Of a stretch of DNA of 64,000 bases, positions 47,405 through 59,524 are shown piece by piece. Location of the stretch: assembly GCA_018287875.1 (NCBI GenBank), contig JAGVVL010000009.1, positions 3,720,001 to 3,784,000 on the forward strand, written 5' to 3'. This DNA comes from Nigrospora sphaerica (Eukaryota; Ascomycota; Sordariomycetes; Amphisphaeriales; Apiosporaceae). The translations under genes and the position numbers were made by a program. Under the pieces are notes generated by a model, which was not told where the DNA came from, made no database searches, and was given only the letters and a program-made list of their open reading frames with translations. How positions within the stretch are numbered: position 1 is the first letter of the stretch; the number at the start of each line of letters is the position of its first letter.

Positions 47405-48518
47405 ATGCGGGCGTACTTCAGCCGGATCGTGGCGAGGTTCAGGAAAGCCTACGTCTCGTACTTTGCGCGGTCGAAGCCCCCGCGAGCCGAAAAAGAGGCA
47501 GAGGCGGAAGCCGTGCCGCGCGCTCCCGGCGAGGAAGCGGCGGCCCACACGAAGCTCCTCCCTGCGCCTCTCGAGAATGCGTCGGAGCCGCAGCTGGCGC
47601 AGACATCACGGTACGAACTGCTCGCGCACGCGGCTGCCCTCGAGGTGCTATTGAACCTCCCGTCGCGCTTCTCGACGCTCTACGCGACCAAGGTCAAGGG
47701 TGATGGCCAGTACCTGCCGTACCTGGGGCCCAACTTCCCGACGGCGCAGCTCCTGCTGCTGTGGAAGCCCAACGCCGAGTGGCTTCAGTCAGTGCTCGTG
47801 GACGGACCGCACCGGCACAGCCACCGAATGAGCCAGAGCGACGCGGGCGACGAGTTCGCGCGCTTCCTGCGGGCGCGGGACCCGGCCGCCCTCGTGCTGC
47901 GCGTCAGCGTGCGGCCGGCGCACGCCTCGTGGGCCTGGGAGAAGGAGATGCGCCTCGACGACGCCGGCCGCGCCCAGGCCGCCCTGCGCCGCATCGTCGG
48001 CGGCCTCGTCTTCAACCTCGTCGACGTCCTGCCCGAGGAGTTCCCCGCCCACCCGGCCCTCTGCGAGCAGACCTTCTGGGACCTCGGCGGTGGCAACATC
48101 GACGCCGGCATCGGCATCCTGCGCGCCCTGCCCCGCTTCGACCTCGGCGAGGGCACCTCGCAGAAGCGCATGCTCATGATCATCGACGGGCTCGACGAGG
48201 TCTCGCACTCCATCACCGCCTCCCGCCTGCACGCCTTCCTCGACGTCCTGCAGACCATCCAGGAGAACAACGACGTCAAGGTCATATTCACGAACGAGAG
48301 GTATGTACCCGGTCGTCGAGCTTCTTCGGCTTCCACCTCCCTCCGACCCCGAGTTCGTGGTTTTGACGAGATGCATATGTAGGGAAACGGACGAGATGCT
48401 GCAGCTGGAAGGGCCCCATCCTAACCGGAAAGCCAGCTTCACTTCGTCATTACGGCGACCCTACCCCATATCAAAGTTGTCGTCCCAGCAGACGGTTACG
48501 ACTCTGTGCCGCGTGTGA
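47405..48518 (+). CDS. NACHT/STAND-like protein lacking a visible P-loop
   Basis: Two exons, 47405-48300 and 48383-48518, give 343 residues. The intron has a GTATGT donor and TAG acceptor, and removes a premature stop. Near residues 255-266 MLMIIDGLDEV is the Walker B of NACHT-type STAND ATPases, followed by VKVIFTNER where NACHT proteins usually have a sensor-1 arginine segment (normally TSR). No GxxxxGKS/T P-loop is found upstream, and no WD40, TPR or ankyrin repeats follow, so the protein is either a truncated NLR or a related non-ATPase. The N-terminal 40 residues are basic and amphipathic. Fungal NLR-like proteins act in self/non-self recognition; a role here is only inferred. The last 45 residues encoded by exon 2 are low in pattern and uncertain. 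Confidence 0.5.
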
Positions 48519-50416
48519 AAGATGATCGTCAGTTGGGGGGGTACGGATCTGGAGGAGCCTCAAGGCGGGGTGGTGGTTCATCAACCTGTGGACACGAGAC
48601 GCCGGAAGGAAGACGCATAGAGGGATACATAGCACGTGGAATGTGTGAAGTATGGAGATCCTCTAGAGAGGGAAATGCGACAGCTGTAGCTAAGCAACAA
48701 AACGGAAGCTCTCCGTAATGGCTAATAACAGGGAAGACTTCCGATAATGGATGACCAGATGGTGTGATGTGGGTACGCAATTAGCCCAGGCTCGCGCTCG
48801 ACATCAAAAAGCCCATCCTTGTCGATTGACCGAGTAACCGTCTGACAGCGAGTCCCAGATCCCACACCATCGAAGGAACTGGCGTGGAGGTAAGTGCTGT
48901 TAGGCCCGTACCTGATTAGGAGGCCGAGACGCATAAGTGTTCAGCCAATCAAAACGTTTAATCGTACTAATGATGGCTGAATTGGGTATCAGCTCCTTAT
49001 CATGCGGGCTGGCCACTACTGATCGCGGGTACTAGGAGTGGCACACATGGTTAGAATATGGAAAAGTCTTACAATACTAGTAGAAACGTCTTGCCTTCCA
49101 ATCTTCAATCTATCTTCTAACCAGTACCTGGAAGCTTGCATACCCCTCCCACGAAAAGCATTTCCTCTGCGCCCGGGCCGGCCACTTCCCAGTATCTCCC
49201 GTCTCGCCACCCGAGTTCCCTCGAAGGAGCCCTCAACATGAGCATAAAGGGGCTCAGCGTTCCGGCACCACCGGAGCGAGCCGATGGAAGGGCCGGAGGA
49301 GAAGCGCGACGAAGCAGTATGCGGCGCTGTCCAACGACGCGGGCCCCCCGGGACTTGCCGCGGCAGTAGGGGCGCAGGCAGTGATACCAGGGTTTGGAAG
49401 CAAATTATAAACTCGCGCCGGCTCATCGGAAAAACTGTTAGCGCTTCTAGATAGGACAGATGGGAAAACAAAATAATAACTAGCCCCGAGTTTACCGGCT
49501 ATTAGGTCGCCATATTCCCTCAACCAGTCCGCCTTCCCAATGTTGACTCTTTACATAATCCACCATATACACCCTTGCCCAGTGCCAGGCAGTCAGCTTA
49601 CAGCACGCAAAATATCCGGCCAGTCCTCGCAATAAAGCGTACATCTTTTCCTAAGGCCGATTTGTCTACCGAAAAGGGGGGGTTGGTGCCCCTGAACAAC
49701 CGATCGATTCGCCCTTTTATCCCCCGCTTCTTCCCTTGTGCTCTCTTAGTTATTCTCCGGTCTTGACTCGTGACTTGTATACTTCCTGAACGGCTATGGT
49801 GTTGAGTTGAAATGCCCAATGCCAGCAATTGGTAGAGGGTAAAATGAGTTGACACTGCTTGGTGGATGGGTAAACAATACTGCGCAATACTTTTGGTTTG
49901 TTTGTGCTATGCTAGACACTGAATGATTGACTCATCCTCCACTGCTTGAGACTTGTAATATGTACTACTATGCCTTCGCCAGCCATCTGACCTATGAAAG
50001 CCCCGGAAGCGCTCCATTCCAAGAGGTTGTTGGGGACCCACGAGCTCCGCTGTTGCGTACATTTTATCGTTCCTTGATTGGAAGGACAGTGCTGTCCGAT
50101 CCCGCTATCCCACTTCCGCACATAGTGCTTATATGCGGTGCTACAGTCGTACGAAATGCTGACCTAAACGAGTATATGCGCCGCTTGTTAGCGGATATTC
50201 TGCATCTGGGGATGCACGACCGATTCTTCCTCCACCAGCGCAATGCTTGGGCTTGGCAATGCTGCGTTGCGATGCGCCAAGTCACGTCCACCACCCCTTT
50301 TCACCCGGTTCGTTGCATCTGGCATGGCAGACGCAAGGTCTATATAAGGGGGGGCCGCCTTTGACAGGTCTTTGCCGAGCCATCGCCGTACCGCCCTTAG
50401 GCCCTCCCAGTCCAAC
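48519..50416. other. Intergenic, AT-richer region
   Basis: No gene with family support. Frames at 49598-49855 (minus) and 49927-50364 (plus) are open but show no motif. The last 80 bases hold the hydrolase promoter with its TATA box. Confidence 0.45.
50341..50349 (+). promoter_or_regulatory. TATA box of the secreted hydrolase gene
   Basis: TATATAAGG, 68-76 bases upstream of the ATG at 50417, in front of a short G-run and a C-rich leader. Spacing fits a short 5' UTR. Confidence 0.55.
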
Positions 50417-51586
50417 ATGGCATCGCGTCTCTTCTCCCTGGCCCTCGGGCTCAGCGCCCTCGCCGCACCGGCGCGTGCCGCCGAGGCCGACGTTGACTGC
50501 ACCGGCGTCAAAGCCATCAGCCCCCAGTGCGCGTCGGCCGAGACGGGGTACCGGCGCGACTTCTTCTACGTGGGCGGCGAGACGGTGACGACGGCCACGG
50601 GTAACATCACGGCCAACCAGCTGTACGTGGAGAAGCTGAGCCCGCTGGGGGGCGCCACGCACCCCAATCCGCTGGTCTTCTTCCACGGCGGCGGCTTCTC
50701 GGGCACGACGTGGCTCAACACGCCCGACAACCGGCCTGGGTTCGCTTCCTACTTTGTCGGCCAGGGCTACCACGTCTACCTCGTCGACATCAACTCGGTG
50801 GGCCGGTCGGCGGCCGTCGACCCGGCCACATTCCCGGCGGCGGGCGTGACGTCCGTCGAGGGCATCGAGATGGGCTTCACGGCCGTGGGCGAGTTCGACA
50901 TGTACCCGCAGGCGCGGCTGCACACGCAGTGGCCGGGCACGGGCAAGCGCGGCGACGCGGCCTTTGAGCAGTTCCGGCGCGAGCCGCTGCCGTACACGAG
51001 CAACACGACGGCGATGGAGACGGCGGTGCGACGGGCGGGCTGCGAGCTGCTGGCGCTGCTGGGGCGGCCGGCGTACGTCGTGGGCCACTCGATGGGCGGC
51101 GTGGCCGGCGTCCTGCTGTCCAACGACTGCCCCGAGCGCGTGGCCGCCAACGTCAACCTCGAGTCGTCCACGATTCCCTTCTCGTGGCCCGGCTTCAACC
51201 TCAGCATGGCGCGCACGCGCCCCTGGGGCCTGACCAGCTCGCCCCTCGACTACGACCCGCCCGTCGCCGACGCGGCCGACCTCGCCGTCGTTGCCGTCGG
51301 TGACGATACCCCCGCCCGCCGCCGCTGCTACCGCCAGGCCGAGCCCGCCCGCCGCCTGCCCCGCCTCGCCGCCGTCCCCTACCTCCTCGTCACGGGCGAG
51401 GCCTCAGTCCATATCACCTACGATCACTGCATCGTCGACTACCTTGAGCAGGTCGGCGCCCGTCCCGAGTGGATCAAGCTCGCCGACCGCGGTATCAGGG
51501 GCAACGCCCACTTCATGCACGTCGAGCTAAACAACCTCGAGATCGCCAAGGTTGTGCAGGACTGGATGGAGAGCAAAGGCAATTGA
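50417..51586 (+). CDS. Secreted alpha/beta hydrolase (esterase-like)
   Basis: A single exon encoding 389 residues. The signal peptide ends near residue 21 (APARA). The alpha/beta hydrolase fold is evident: LVFFHGGGFSG forms the oxyanion loop, GHSMGG is the nucleophile elbow with Ser225, and the GNAHFMHVE segment near the C-terminus carries the catalytic His; the acid residue is probably in the LVTGEASVHITYDHC segment. This pattern, with NNLEIAKVV at the end, is common to a secreted fungal esterase family whose natural substrates are unknown. Cysteines (near 32, 42, 207, 245) may form disulfides. Start choice: the ATG at 50417 is followed directly by the signal peptide, and a TATA box lies 76 bases upstream. 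Confidence 0.85.
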   Translation: MASRLFSLALGLSALAAPARAAEADVDCTGVKAISPQCASAETGYRRDFFYVGGETVTTATGNITANQLYVEKLSPLGGATHPNPLVFFHGGGFSGTTWLNTPDNRPGFASYFVGQGYHVYLVDINSVGRSAAVDPATFPAAGVTSVEGIEMGFTAVGEFDMYPQARLHTQWPGTGKRGDAAFEQFRREPLPYTSNTTAMETAVRRAGCELLALLGRPAYVVGHSMGGVAGVLLSNDCPERVAANVNLESSTIPFSWPGFNLSMARTRPWGLTSSPLDYDPPVADAADLAVVAVGDDTPARRRCYRQAEPARRLPRLAAVPYLLVTGEASVHITYDHCIVDYLEQVGARPEWIKLADRGIRGNAHFMHVELNNLEIAKVVQDWMESKGN

Positions 51587-52473
51587 CGGTCTCCATTACG
51601 TGCTAGGGTAGACTTGCATGAAATGTATAGAACGCTTGTCTTCTGGGCGACTCTAGTATCTACATAATTATAATTAGGGAAATCCGCCTTGCGGTAGCCT
51701 TGCGGTGCTCCTCGCATTTTCCAACACTTGTCCCATTCAATGGAGGGCTGCGTGTAAGGAATAGGCTCCCCTAAACGAATCTGCAGCCGCGATGGTGGTC
51801 GAGTGTTGCCTGTTTACTACAGCACATTCTAAAAAGCCCGCCATTTCTAGGTTGATATAACCTGGAAAACGGCCTTACCTACCTCATCGCCGCGGCCTCG
51901 ACATTCACTACACTAGTAAGCGGCGCACTCGGTTCGTCTTTAAGCCTAATTTACCTGCTTAGCCCCTGCCACCCAGTACTTGCAGGAAGAGATCACCACG
52001 CTGGGAGATTGTTCCATCTCCCGAAATGACAAGCATTTCCAAATAAATTTGCTCGACGGGGGGTTCCCAGTTCGAGTGGTCACAACACCAGTCTGGGATG
52101 CTCTCACATAACCCAAGAGACAAGCTAACCACATTAAATTATGTGTTGCCTCCAGCGTACACGTGAAGGTCCAGGCCAATATTTAAAGATGAAGGGCAGC
52201 TCCACATGTATCAGCACATGGCCTCTACAATTTGCGTACTTGGTAAGGTCGATTTATCCTACTTCTTCAAACACCCAACGACACATTACGAGCGGATAAA
52301 AAACCCCCTCGATACGAGATGCCAGGATTAAGGAAGTCAAGGCTGGAAAAATTCATAGACGCACATGCATTCATTTCATTGATAGAATACGTGTGTTGGT
52401 CGTTTTGGACCACATGAAGCGTTCTATTCAAATATCGTGGTGGAAGCGTTCTCAGCCGGTCGGCTGGCCACCT
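51587..52473. other. Intergenic region between convergent genes
   Basis: AT-richer DNA holding the 3' flanks of two convergent genes. No coding frame is supported. Confidence 0.5.
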
Positions 52474-53598
52474 CTATCGAACCAGAAGGGTCCAGGCCAA
52501 GCATGCCACACTGAGCAGGGTGGTGCTGAGCATGTGGTTTTCGAGACCACTGGCAGCACTTCCTTTGGCCTCGTCGCCTTTCTGGCCCGTCTCGCCCTTG
52601 TCGCCTTGCTGGCCCGTCTCGCCCTCCTTGGCGGGCGTGCGGCCGTCCTGGCCCGCGGCCATGTCCCGGGGGGCGGTGCCGTTGGAGGCCGGGACGTCCC
52701 AGCCGCGGGTGCCCGACGTGGCGCGGACGCAGGCCGTCTTGGTGGAGGACATGAAGCCGGTGGCGTCGCCGGCAACCTGGACGGCCATGACGGGCCAGGC
52801 GAGGCTGCCGAGGTCGTTGTAGACGGTCCGGTTGTCGGCGGCGTACAGGTCGGCGCTCGCGAACGTGAGAAGGTCGACGTTGCCGCCGGCCAGGGTCGCC
52901 AGCTTGGCCGCGTTGAGCTCGACAGCGTGGCAGCGGCTGTTCCACGGGCCGAGGCCGCCACCGCCGGCTGCGCACGCCGGCACGTCTTCGGCCCGTGGGC
53001 ACTCGCACCAGCCCCCCTGCGTGTTCACCGGGCCTGACGTGGGCCGGATCTGATCGGTCAAGGCTTCCTGGCACTCTTCCGTTAGGGCATTCTCGCACGA
53101 TCCCTTATCCTTTCGCAGGGCTTGATTGTACAACTGGCCGCCCAGGTCCCAGCGGAGGATGCAAATGCTCCAGTCGTCATTCACAACCAGGCCGGAGCCG
53201 TCTGGTTTCAGCAGTGCTTCCGGGGCCTGGAAACTGAGCTTTCCGCCCGTGTAAACCAGGCCCTCTGGATAGTCGGCCGCGTTCTCAACCCCAGAGACGG
53301 GCATATCGCCCTTAATGGTAAGGTCCCACGACCACCCCTGGATGTTGCGGAGTTCCGTCGCCGACGTCGACATGTTGTACCAGGAGAAGGAATTATAACG
53401 CGTGGCCGTTGGGTTTTCTGAAAGCAGCTTGTAGAATTCGGCGAGGTCTTCACCCCAGGGGCCTTTGTCGGCCGTGGCCTCTCTGTACGCCACCGAGCCG
53501 TTGATGTCGATGATATCGGCCGCGCGAGTCGATGCCAAGGAGGACAGGGCCAAGACGAGACAGGCCGCGCTGTTGGCTTTTCGGCGTGCGGAAAACAT
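52474..53598 (-). CDS. Secreted, probably GPI-anchored protein with collagen-like tail
   Basis: A single exon on the minus strand, 374 residues. The N-terminus is a signal peptide (about 1-26, ASTRA-ADI). The ectodomain of about 280 residues has several N-glycosylation sequons and cysteines in pairs (CENALTEEC, WCECPRAEDVPAC). A low-complexity Gly-x-y segment follows (about residues 318-345, GETGQQGDKGETGQKGDE), resembling a short collagen-like triplet repeat. The C-terminus has a small-residue site (GSAASG) and a hydrophobic tail MLSTTLLSVACLAWTLLVR, which is the plan of a GPI attachment signal. So it should be exposed on the cell wall or plasma membrane. I do not recognise the ectodomain family. 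No catalytic motif is visible. Confidence 0.72.
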   Translation of the reverse strand: MFSARRKANSAACLVLALSSLASTRAADIIDINGSVAYREATADKGPWGEDLAEFYKLLSENPTATRYNSFSWYNMSTSATELRNIQGWSWDLTIKGDMPVSGVENAADYPEGLVYTGGKLSFQAPEALLKPDGSGLVVNDDWSICILRWDLGGQLYNQALRKDKGSCENALTEECQEALTDQIRPTSGPVNTQGGWCECPRAEDVPACAAGGGGLGPWNSRCHAVELNAAKLATLAGGNVDLLTFASADLYAADNRTVYNDLGSLAWPVMAVQVAGDATGFMSSTKTACVRATSGTRGWDVPASNGTAPRDMAAGQDGRTPAKEGETGQQGDKGETGQKGDEAKGSAASGLENHMLSTTLLSVACLAWTLLVR

Positions 53599-55958
53599 GA
53601 CTGACGATGCGGTGGTGCCGGCCAGGATGCTAATGCGACAGGATCAAAGAGGGGAAAGAGATAGGTTGCTTCGAGGCACCCAGGTGTAAGCATGCATGCT
53701 ACCCCTGAACTATTTGTAGTCAGAGGGCCAAGGATTAGGAGACGCAAAAAAACGGGTAATGCAGGGCGCTAGTCTCCTCTAGCGAGCGGCACAGGCGGAA
53801 AAACGGCACGAAGAGGCCGTCGTATACCCTTCCCCCCTGCACCCGAGTTGTCGGGATGCTCTTCAGCGGCTTCGCCTATAATTAGCTACGAGAGAAACAG
53901 CAACCAATGAATGACAAGGCTCGGCCCCGGTTAACCCAGGAAGGGTTAGCCCAGACTCGGCAACCGCTCACATCGCCAGTATCCCAACCTGCAACCGCAC
54001 AAATACGCCCGAAAGGGGCAGCAGGAATAGCCCTGGATCGCCGGACTCCTGGGGCCATCCGACTATAAGCGCAGTCCCTGTTGCCATCTGTAGTTCCGGC
54101 CCACAACAAAGTAACGAGGCAGCCCGTTGGGATCAACAGCTCAACGTTCATCGCAAAGCACCGAGAGCGGTTTCCGGGAGGTTTCTCTCCCCTTGAAACA
54201 ATACGAAAGAACAAGCAGATGAGAAGCCGTGCAATGAAGCCAGGAGAAAAGAAGGAAAAGGACTGTCCGCGAAGGAAGGGGGGTGGTCCGGGCCTTTTGA
54301 ACGGACTATGGTAATACAGCATCTAGGTTGGAAGGTGCACATGATACCCCGCAAAGTGAGCTTCTGGCCTCTGAAACCAGATAATGCAGGTGTAAACAGA
54401 ACAGTGCACATTGTATTTCCAACGGATCGTAAGATACCAAGGTACGTATGATATCCAATTCTCGAGGTCAGTGGAATATGGGCCACCTGGCAGTTGCTGT
54501 TGTCCTGAGCAAAGCACCTGCATTTTATTGTGGTCTGACACCCTTCAGCCAGGTTAGGTAAGATGGAAAGTCAGCGGCTACAAAAGGAAACCCAACACAG
54601 GAAGAATAACAACCGCCTGTGCAGTATTAGAACTGCTGATAAGCTGATTTATTACAGTCTCTTGATCAATGTCCTATCGATGTCTACCAAAGCATGTTTC
54701 TTATACTAGAGCACTGTGATATCTGGTCGGTGTTCTTTCCATAGGTCACTAACCGGTGTCTGGTGTCCTCTAAGCTTGCCAAAGTCTCGGAATCTACTCG
54801 TTAGTTCCCGAACAGCGCTATTTCCCATCTTAAGTGTGCCTTCCCGTTAGAATCGGTGCCCCGTCCCTCCCGATAGCGTCTAGGTAAGTAGCCAAGGACG
54901 GCAGTCATTCTTAGCAACCCGATTGCAGGGAATACGACCGCAGATTCTTCCCTCTTTTCCAACGTTATGGTTTCTATCTCAGTGGCCCAATTCACCTTGC
55001 CCATATCTCCGACCTTCCTGCTTCTGGCAGTATACCACGATGTAATCCAAAACCAAGAACAACGGAACCATTGCATCCTACTTACCGATTTCCACTACCC
55101 TGTTGAAACCAACCAACTCACGCTTGCCGCATTGGGTATTGAATATCATATTCGAACGAATAGCGTAGGACACTATCACGGTAGCAAGGGCCCCAATATT
55201 CACATCCCCAAAACGTTTCAATACTAGTCTCCCAGAGAAATCTTCCTGGTTTTCAACGCCTCGCCGAACTCAAACATGGTCAAACCTCAAGGTATCAGAG
55301 CCGATACCAAGTCCCATATTTAGTTGTATTACCTTAACAAACGCCGACTCCTCTCCTCATATTTTTACAACTGACCAGACACTAAGTTCCCGCCCACCTC
55401 AAGTGACTCGTTTCTGTCGACCCCCTTCTCAGCAGAACATCGCTGTTATGGCAATCACTCGACCGTCCGCCACATGAAACCAGAGGAGAGACGACAAACC
55501 ACGACAAGGATGAGAAACGGATTGGTGATGCGAGAATATAGAACACAGGACTTAGAGCTTTGAGAGGGAACAATTCCAGTTCTATGTACTGATTTCTAGC
55601 GATAGAACAGGATTTAGCACCGAAAAACTACACAAGCGCCTAAGAGGCTTGTCATCACCTTCCCAACCAGCAACCTTTCAGCCATATTAATCACAACAAG
55701 TCTTCTTCCAAGCTCCGATACCTCATCTGCCCGCAAGCCCCTTCTCTGCCTCGATGCCTCTCTGGATCAAACATTCTGCCAACATCCAAGTTAACCATGA
55801 CAAATATAGTAGCGGTATGTCTTTACACTATACCACCGTTTGGCACCACTAACGAATGTTTTACTAGGCGACTTGCAATACTTCGCCACAGTTTACGACA
55901 CGTTATTCTGCTACACAATAACTAGCCAAATATCAAGCAGGCTGTAGCCAAGGCCAAG
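53599..55958. other. Intergenic, AT-rich region
   Basis: It includes the promoters of the collagen-like protein gene (minus) and of the SET gene (plus). GC content falls well below that of the genes. No recognisable gene, repeat family or transposon remnant is seen. Confidence 0.45.
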
Positions 55959-57350
55959 ATGCTGACAATCAAGACGACTGGTACTAAGGGCCATGGGCTG
56001 TTCACCCAAGATCCAATCAAAGCTGGAACAAAAATCATAAATGAGGAACCCCTCGTAGTGATTCGTGGCCCTAACAATCGCACGGATATTTGGTCCCTTC
56101 GCTTGGAACACGAGCTATGGAGGCTGCGACACAGCTCACCTGAAGATTACGACGATTACATGGCCCTAGCTTGCTGTGAAGACGCACTGTCGAGTGAAGA
56201 CAAGCAAAAGGTCCTTGAAGCCCACTACCTAGGTCCCTCCTGCCCCTCCTGCCCCTCCTTGTCTTTCCCTTCGCCCTCTCCGCTCTCCTACAAGTTTTGG
56301 GTCTCTTCTACCTCTTCAAACAGCCAAATCAAAATTTCCGACAAGGCTGACCTCATCATCAAGCATCTGTGCATCTTTTACACCAACGCTGCTGCACTGC
56401 CGCCAGGTAACGGCTTCCCGGCGGGCACCGCTGTATACCGGACCTTCAGCCGCATAAACCACTCCTGTGTCCCGAACGTTATCTTCTACCCCAGTGCCGA
56501 TTGCGACAGCACTGCCCGTGAAAGGCCCTGGCTGACGGCGTGTGCGGTCCGCGACCTCACCGCCGGCGAGGAACTTGCGGTATCGTACGTGGTGCCGAGC
56601 CTGAGCGCGGCGCATCGCGCCGACGAGTTGGCCCTCGTCTACGGTTTCAAGTGCACCTGCGCTGCATGCCAGGGTCCATTGGCAGGTGCGCACGAGGAGC
56701 ACCGCCGGTCGATCCGCGCCATCGAGGCGGCCTTGCAGATCTATGACGAGACCACACATCCAAGCAGCCTCAGCGCTGGGCTGGCAACCAGTCCAGGCGT
56801 TCGCGTGCCTTGGAATAACGACGAAGCCCTGAAGCTGGCAAAGCGACGCGTCCGGAGCTTGAAGGCGACGGGGTTGGTGGGCGCTGAGTTGGTCGCAGCG
56901 TAAGTCGCGGCTTTGGTCCGGCACGACGAGATGGGTTCATGTGGACACTTGAGACTGACATGGCGAGTATCTAGATACCAAGACTGTTCCAACTACGCCA
57001 AAAGCCTGGGCCGCTGCACCGAAGCGACGCGTTACTGGCGGGCGTCGAACCGCGTGTTCCAGATCTGCTCCGGGATCAACGGCATGGTGAAGAGCGATGA
57101 CGACGAAAACCCCGAGGGCCGCGGCGGCGGCAAGACAGCGGACGATGAGCGAACGGAAGCGCGTTTATACACATTGAGCGACACCTTTCTGCCCTTTTAT
57201 ATCATGGAGGGCGATGAGGACAAAAACGATCTGGATTCCGATTGGGCTTGCGACTTCTCGCGAAAAGCAAGTGGAACTGGTTTGGCGGGCAAGGAGGACG
57301 GTGGTATCAAAAGTGACCACGGAAACGCTCATTACTGTTTACAATTTTGA
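55959..57350 (+). CDS. SMYD-like SET-domain protein
   Basis: Two exons, 55959-56899 and 56975-57350, give 438 residues. The donor is GTAAGT, the branch point CTGAC and the acceptor CTAG; phase agrees. The start has the split-SET pattern GKG-type TKGHGLFTQDPIKAGTKI, the core has RINHSCVPN (about residue 164) followed by the GEELAVSYV segment, and a post-SET cysteine group KCTCAACQG lies near residue 230. These are the S-adenosylmethionine- and substrate-binding elements of SET lysine methyltransferases. A Ser/Pro-rich insert (about residues 92-110) interrupts the SET domain, as the MYND or variable insert does in SMYD proteins, but no MYND zinc finger is visible. The C-terminal part is mostly helical (CSNYAKSLGRCTEA). 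Fungal members of this group have mostly unknown targets, possibly non-histone. Confidence 0.85.
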
Positions 57351-59524
57351 TTGACAGACCTCCGATCCCACAGAGTATTTTCACAATTTAATCTACACTG
57401 GTCTTGCACTTGCATGTATATACAGGCAGTCTCCTCCATCCTCTGGCTTTCGTGTTATACTACTCTCTGGACTCAATCAATCAATCCTCCCACCTCCCTT
57501 TGAGCCTGCTGTTGGAACAAACGGCGTGCCTTCGACAGTTTAAATGGCACTGATGGTGAAGTCACCTTTTTCCTCCTTTGTCGTACGTGGCTCTCGCCTG
57601 TTGCTCGATCCTCATTCGCTTGAGAGGAGCATTGAAGGACGCTTGGGATGAGCAGTAAAGTTATGTTTCGCAGCTAATGTTGGTGACAGTTTCGGTTTAG
57701 TAAAAGAAGAAAAAGGTTGTTAATAAGAACTGTCTTTCGGTCTACCGTAAAACTAAAAAAAGATAACTATACCAAAAGGCCCCAAAAACGCCAGTATCGG
57801 CGAAGGCCTTATCTTCCATACCGATGAGCAAACCGCGATGCCGTTTCCATGGCTCTGCAGTACTTACGGTTACGCTAAAGGGAGTACTTTCAAATACAGT
57901 AGTACCTCGCTTTTACCCGCAGGAGTTCTTTCGACGACCCTGAATCAATCATTGGTCACACAAACTACCGTTAGGCTTCTCTGCGTCTATTGGTGTAACG
58001 AGCGATCTTGTCACTAGCTCCCATCGTCTGAGATAACTGCCTGACAAGTACTGGTCGCGATGGAATTGAATAGGCGCAAGCATCTGAAAATGAACCCAGG
58101 GATAAGTTTTGATGGTTATTTGAAAGATCCTACCTTTCGATCTGAATCTGTTGAGTCTGAAATAGGGAAAACTGTAAAAAGATACGGTGGCAGAGAACCG
58201 TGTGAAGCTGGGTCCTGGTCTTGTCTTAGCCATATTGATGATGGCAAACAAACTTAGTCCAGCATGGGGCTTGAGAATATTTCTAAAGGGGCGATACAGC
58301 GATTGAGACGTACCCGGAGAACCGGTCGCCCATCCGTGTCGGCATAATCACCCGCCTTTGGCTCGCGCCGCGAACGGCGTCAACGTCGGCGATTACACCG
58401 TTTTGACCCATAAACTTATGGCTCATGTGGGAATGACAGCAGTACTAACGCCCTTGTACCAGTTCCACAGGTACTTCTAGGGTAGGAGTGCCGGAGGTTT
58501 CTCGGGAGATGTCACCAAGATCCAATCCACCACGCCCGGACTGGCCGTATGCTCTTCGAGGAGCCGTACCGATCCATCGTTCACGGCGGTAAATATGGTC
58601 CGGCAGATAACTGAAGGCGGTCACGGGTCAACAGGCGCGATTTCTATCCGTGGTGAACGTTTTGCATAGAGGGAATAGTGTACCTAGTACTTGGTACTAG
58701 TGCTGTCCATCGTGTCCTGAGTGAGGTCAATTAACCAGGCCTAAGCTTTCCTCGCCGCTCTGGAATTACAGCTAGGCGGTCCGTAGTGGTGGCGAAGCCG
58801 GGAGGGCTCGGCTCGGCTCAAAGTTGCCAGGTATTGTGAGCGGACTTGATTCAAATCGTTAGTTGCCAAGTCCGGGTCGATGTCAAGGTCAGGGACCATC
58901 CAGCCAGGGTTCCTGTCGTCTAGTTGAACGACACACTAGGATATTAGTGCGGGAGTGGTTGTAAACAAGAGTTGCTTTATACTGTTTCCGCACCTTGGAC
59001 TGATATTCCCCACCCTCATGGGTATTGATCCTCTTTTATTCGGGTGTACGGAGAAATCTACGAATCTCGTGAGATAGCCGGTCCATACATGGCTCCCGCG
59101 CGATCTGGATGGGTACCTTCTCCATGATTAGCGACAGCCGGGGGAACCCGCAATCGGGTTAATGACAGTCTTGGCGCCCTCTGGCTAAGAGCCAAGGGAG
59201 TGACAGGGAGATGGATGGATAAATGCGACGTCGGTAGTCAGAGGGTCCAGAATCGGTGCTAGCCCTTTGCGGACGTACTGGGGGGGTCGGGGAAGGGCGC
59301 TATCTACCTCTTATTTTAGGGGCGGGCCGCGAGGACCTTGGAACTGACTGTTCATCATCTCGCCCCAAAATGGCCGGCTTCTGCCAAGTCGCTCCAACCA
59401 TCGTCACCAGCGCTCCAATTAGCATCTTGATAGCCCGGTTTCGGGTACGTCTTGCTTTCTTCTCCTCTTCGCATCGCTGCTGCCGGAACCCAGATCTGCC
59501 CATCATCTGTCGGAACCATCGGCC
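57351..59524. other. Intergenic, AT-rich region
   Basis: About 2.2 kb without a supported gene. It should contain the 3' UTR of the SET gene and the promoter of the Clr5-type gene. Small open frames (for example 58060-58257) have low GC3 and no motif. Confidence 0.45.

Noticed and set aside
49598..49855. Minus-strand 85-residue basic frame
   Set aside because: Read as a possible small basic protein, but no motif, no splice partner and AT-rich context.
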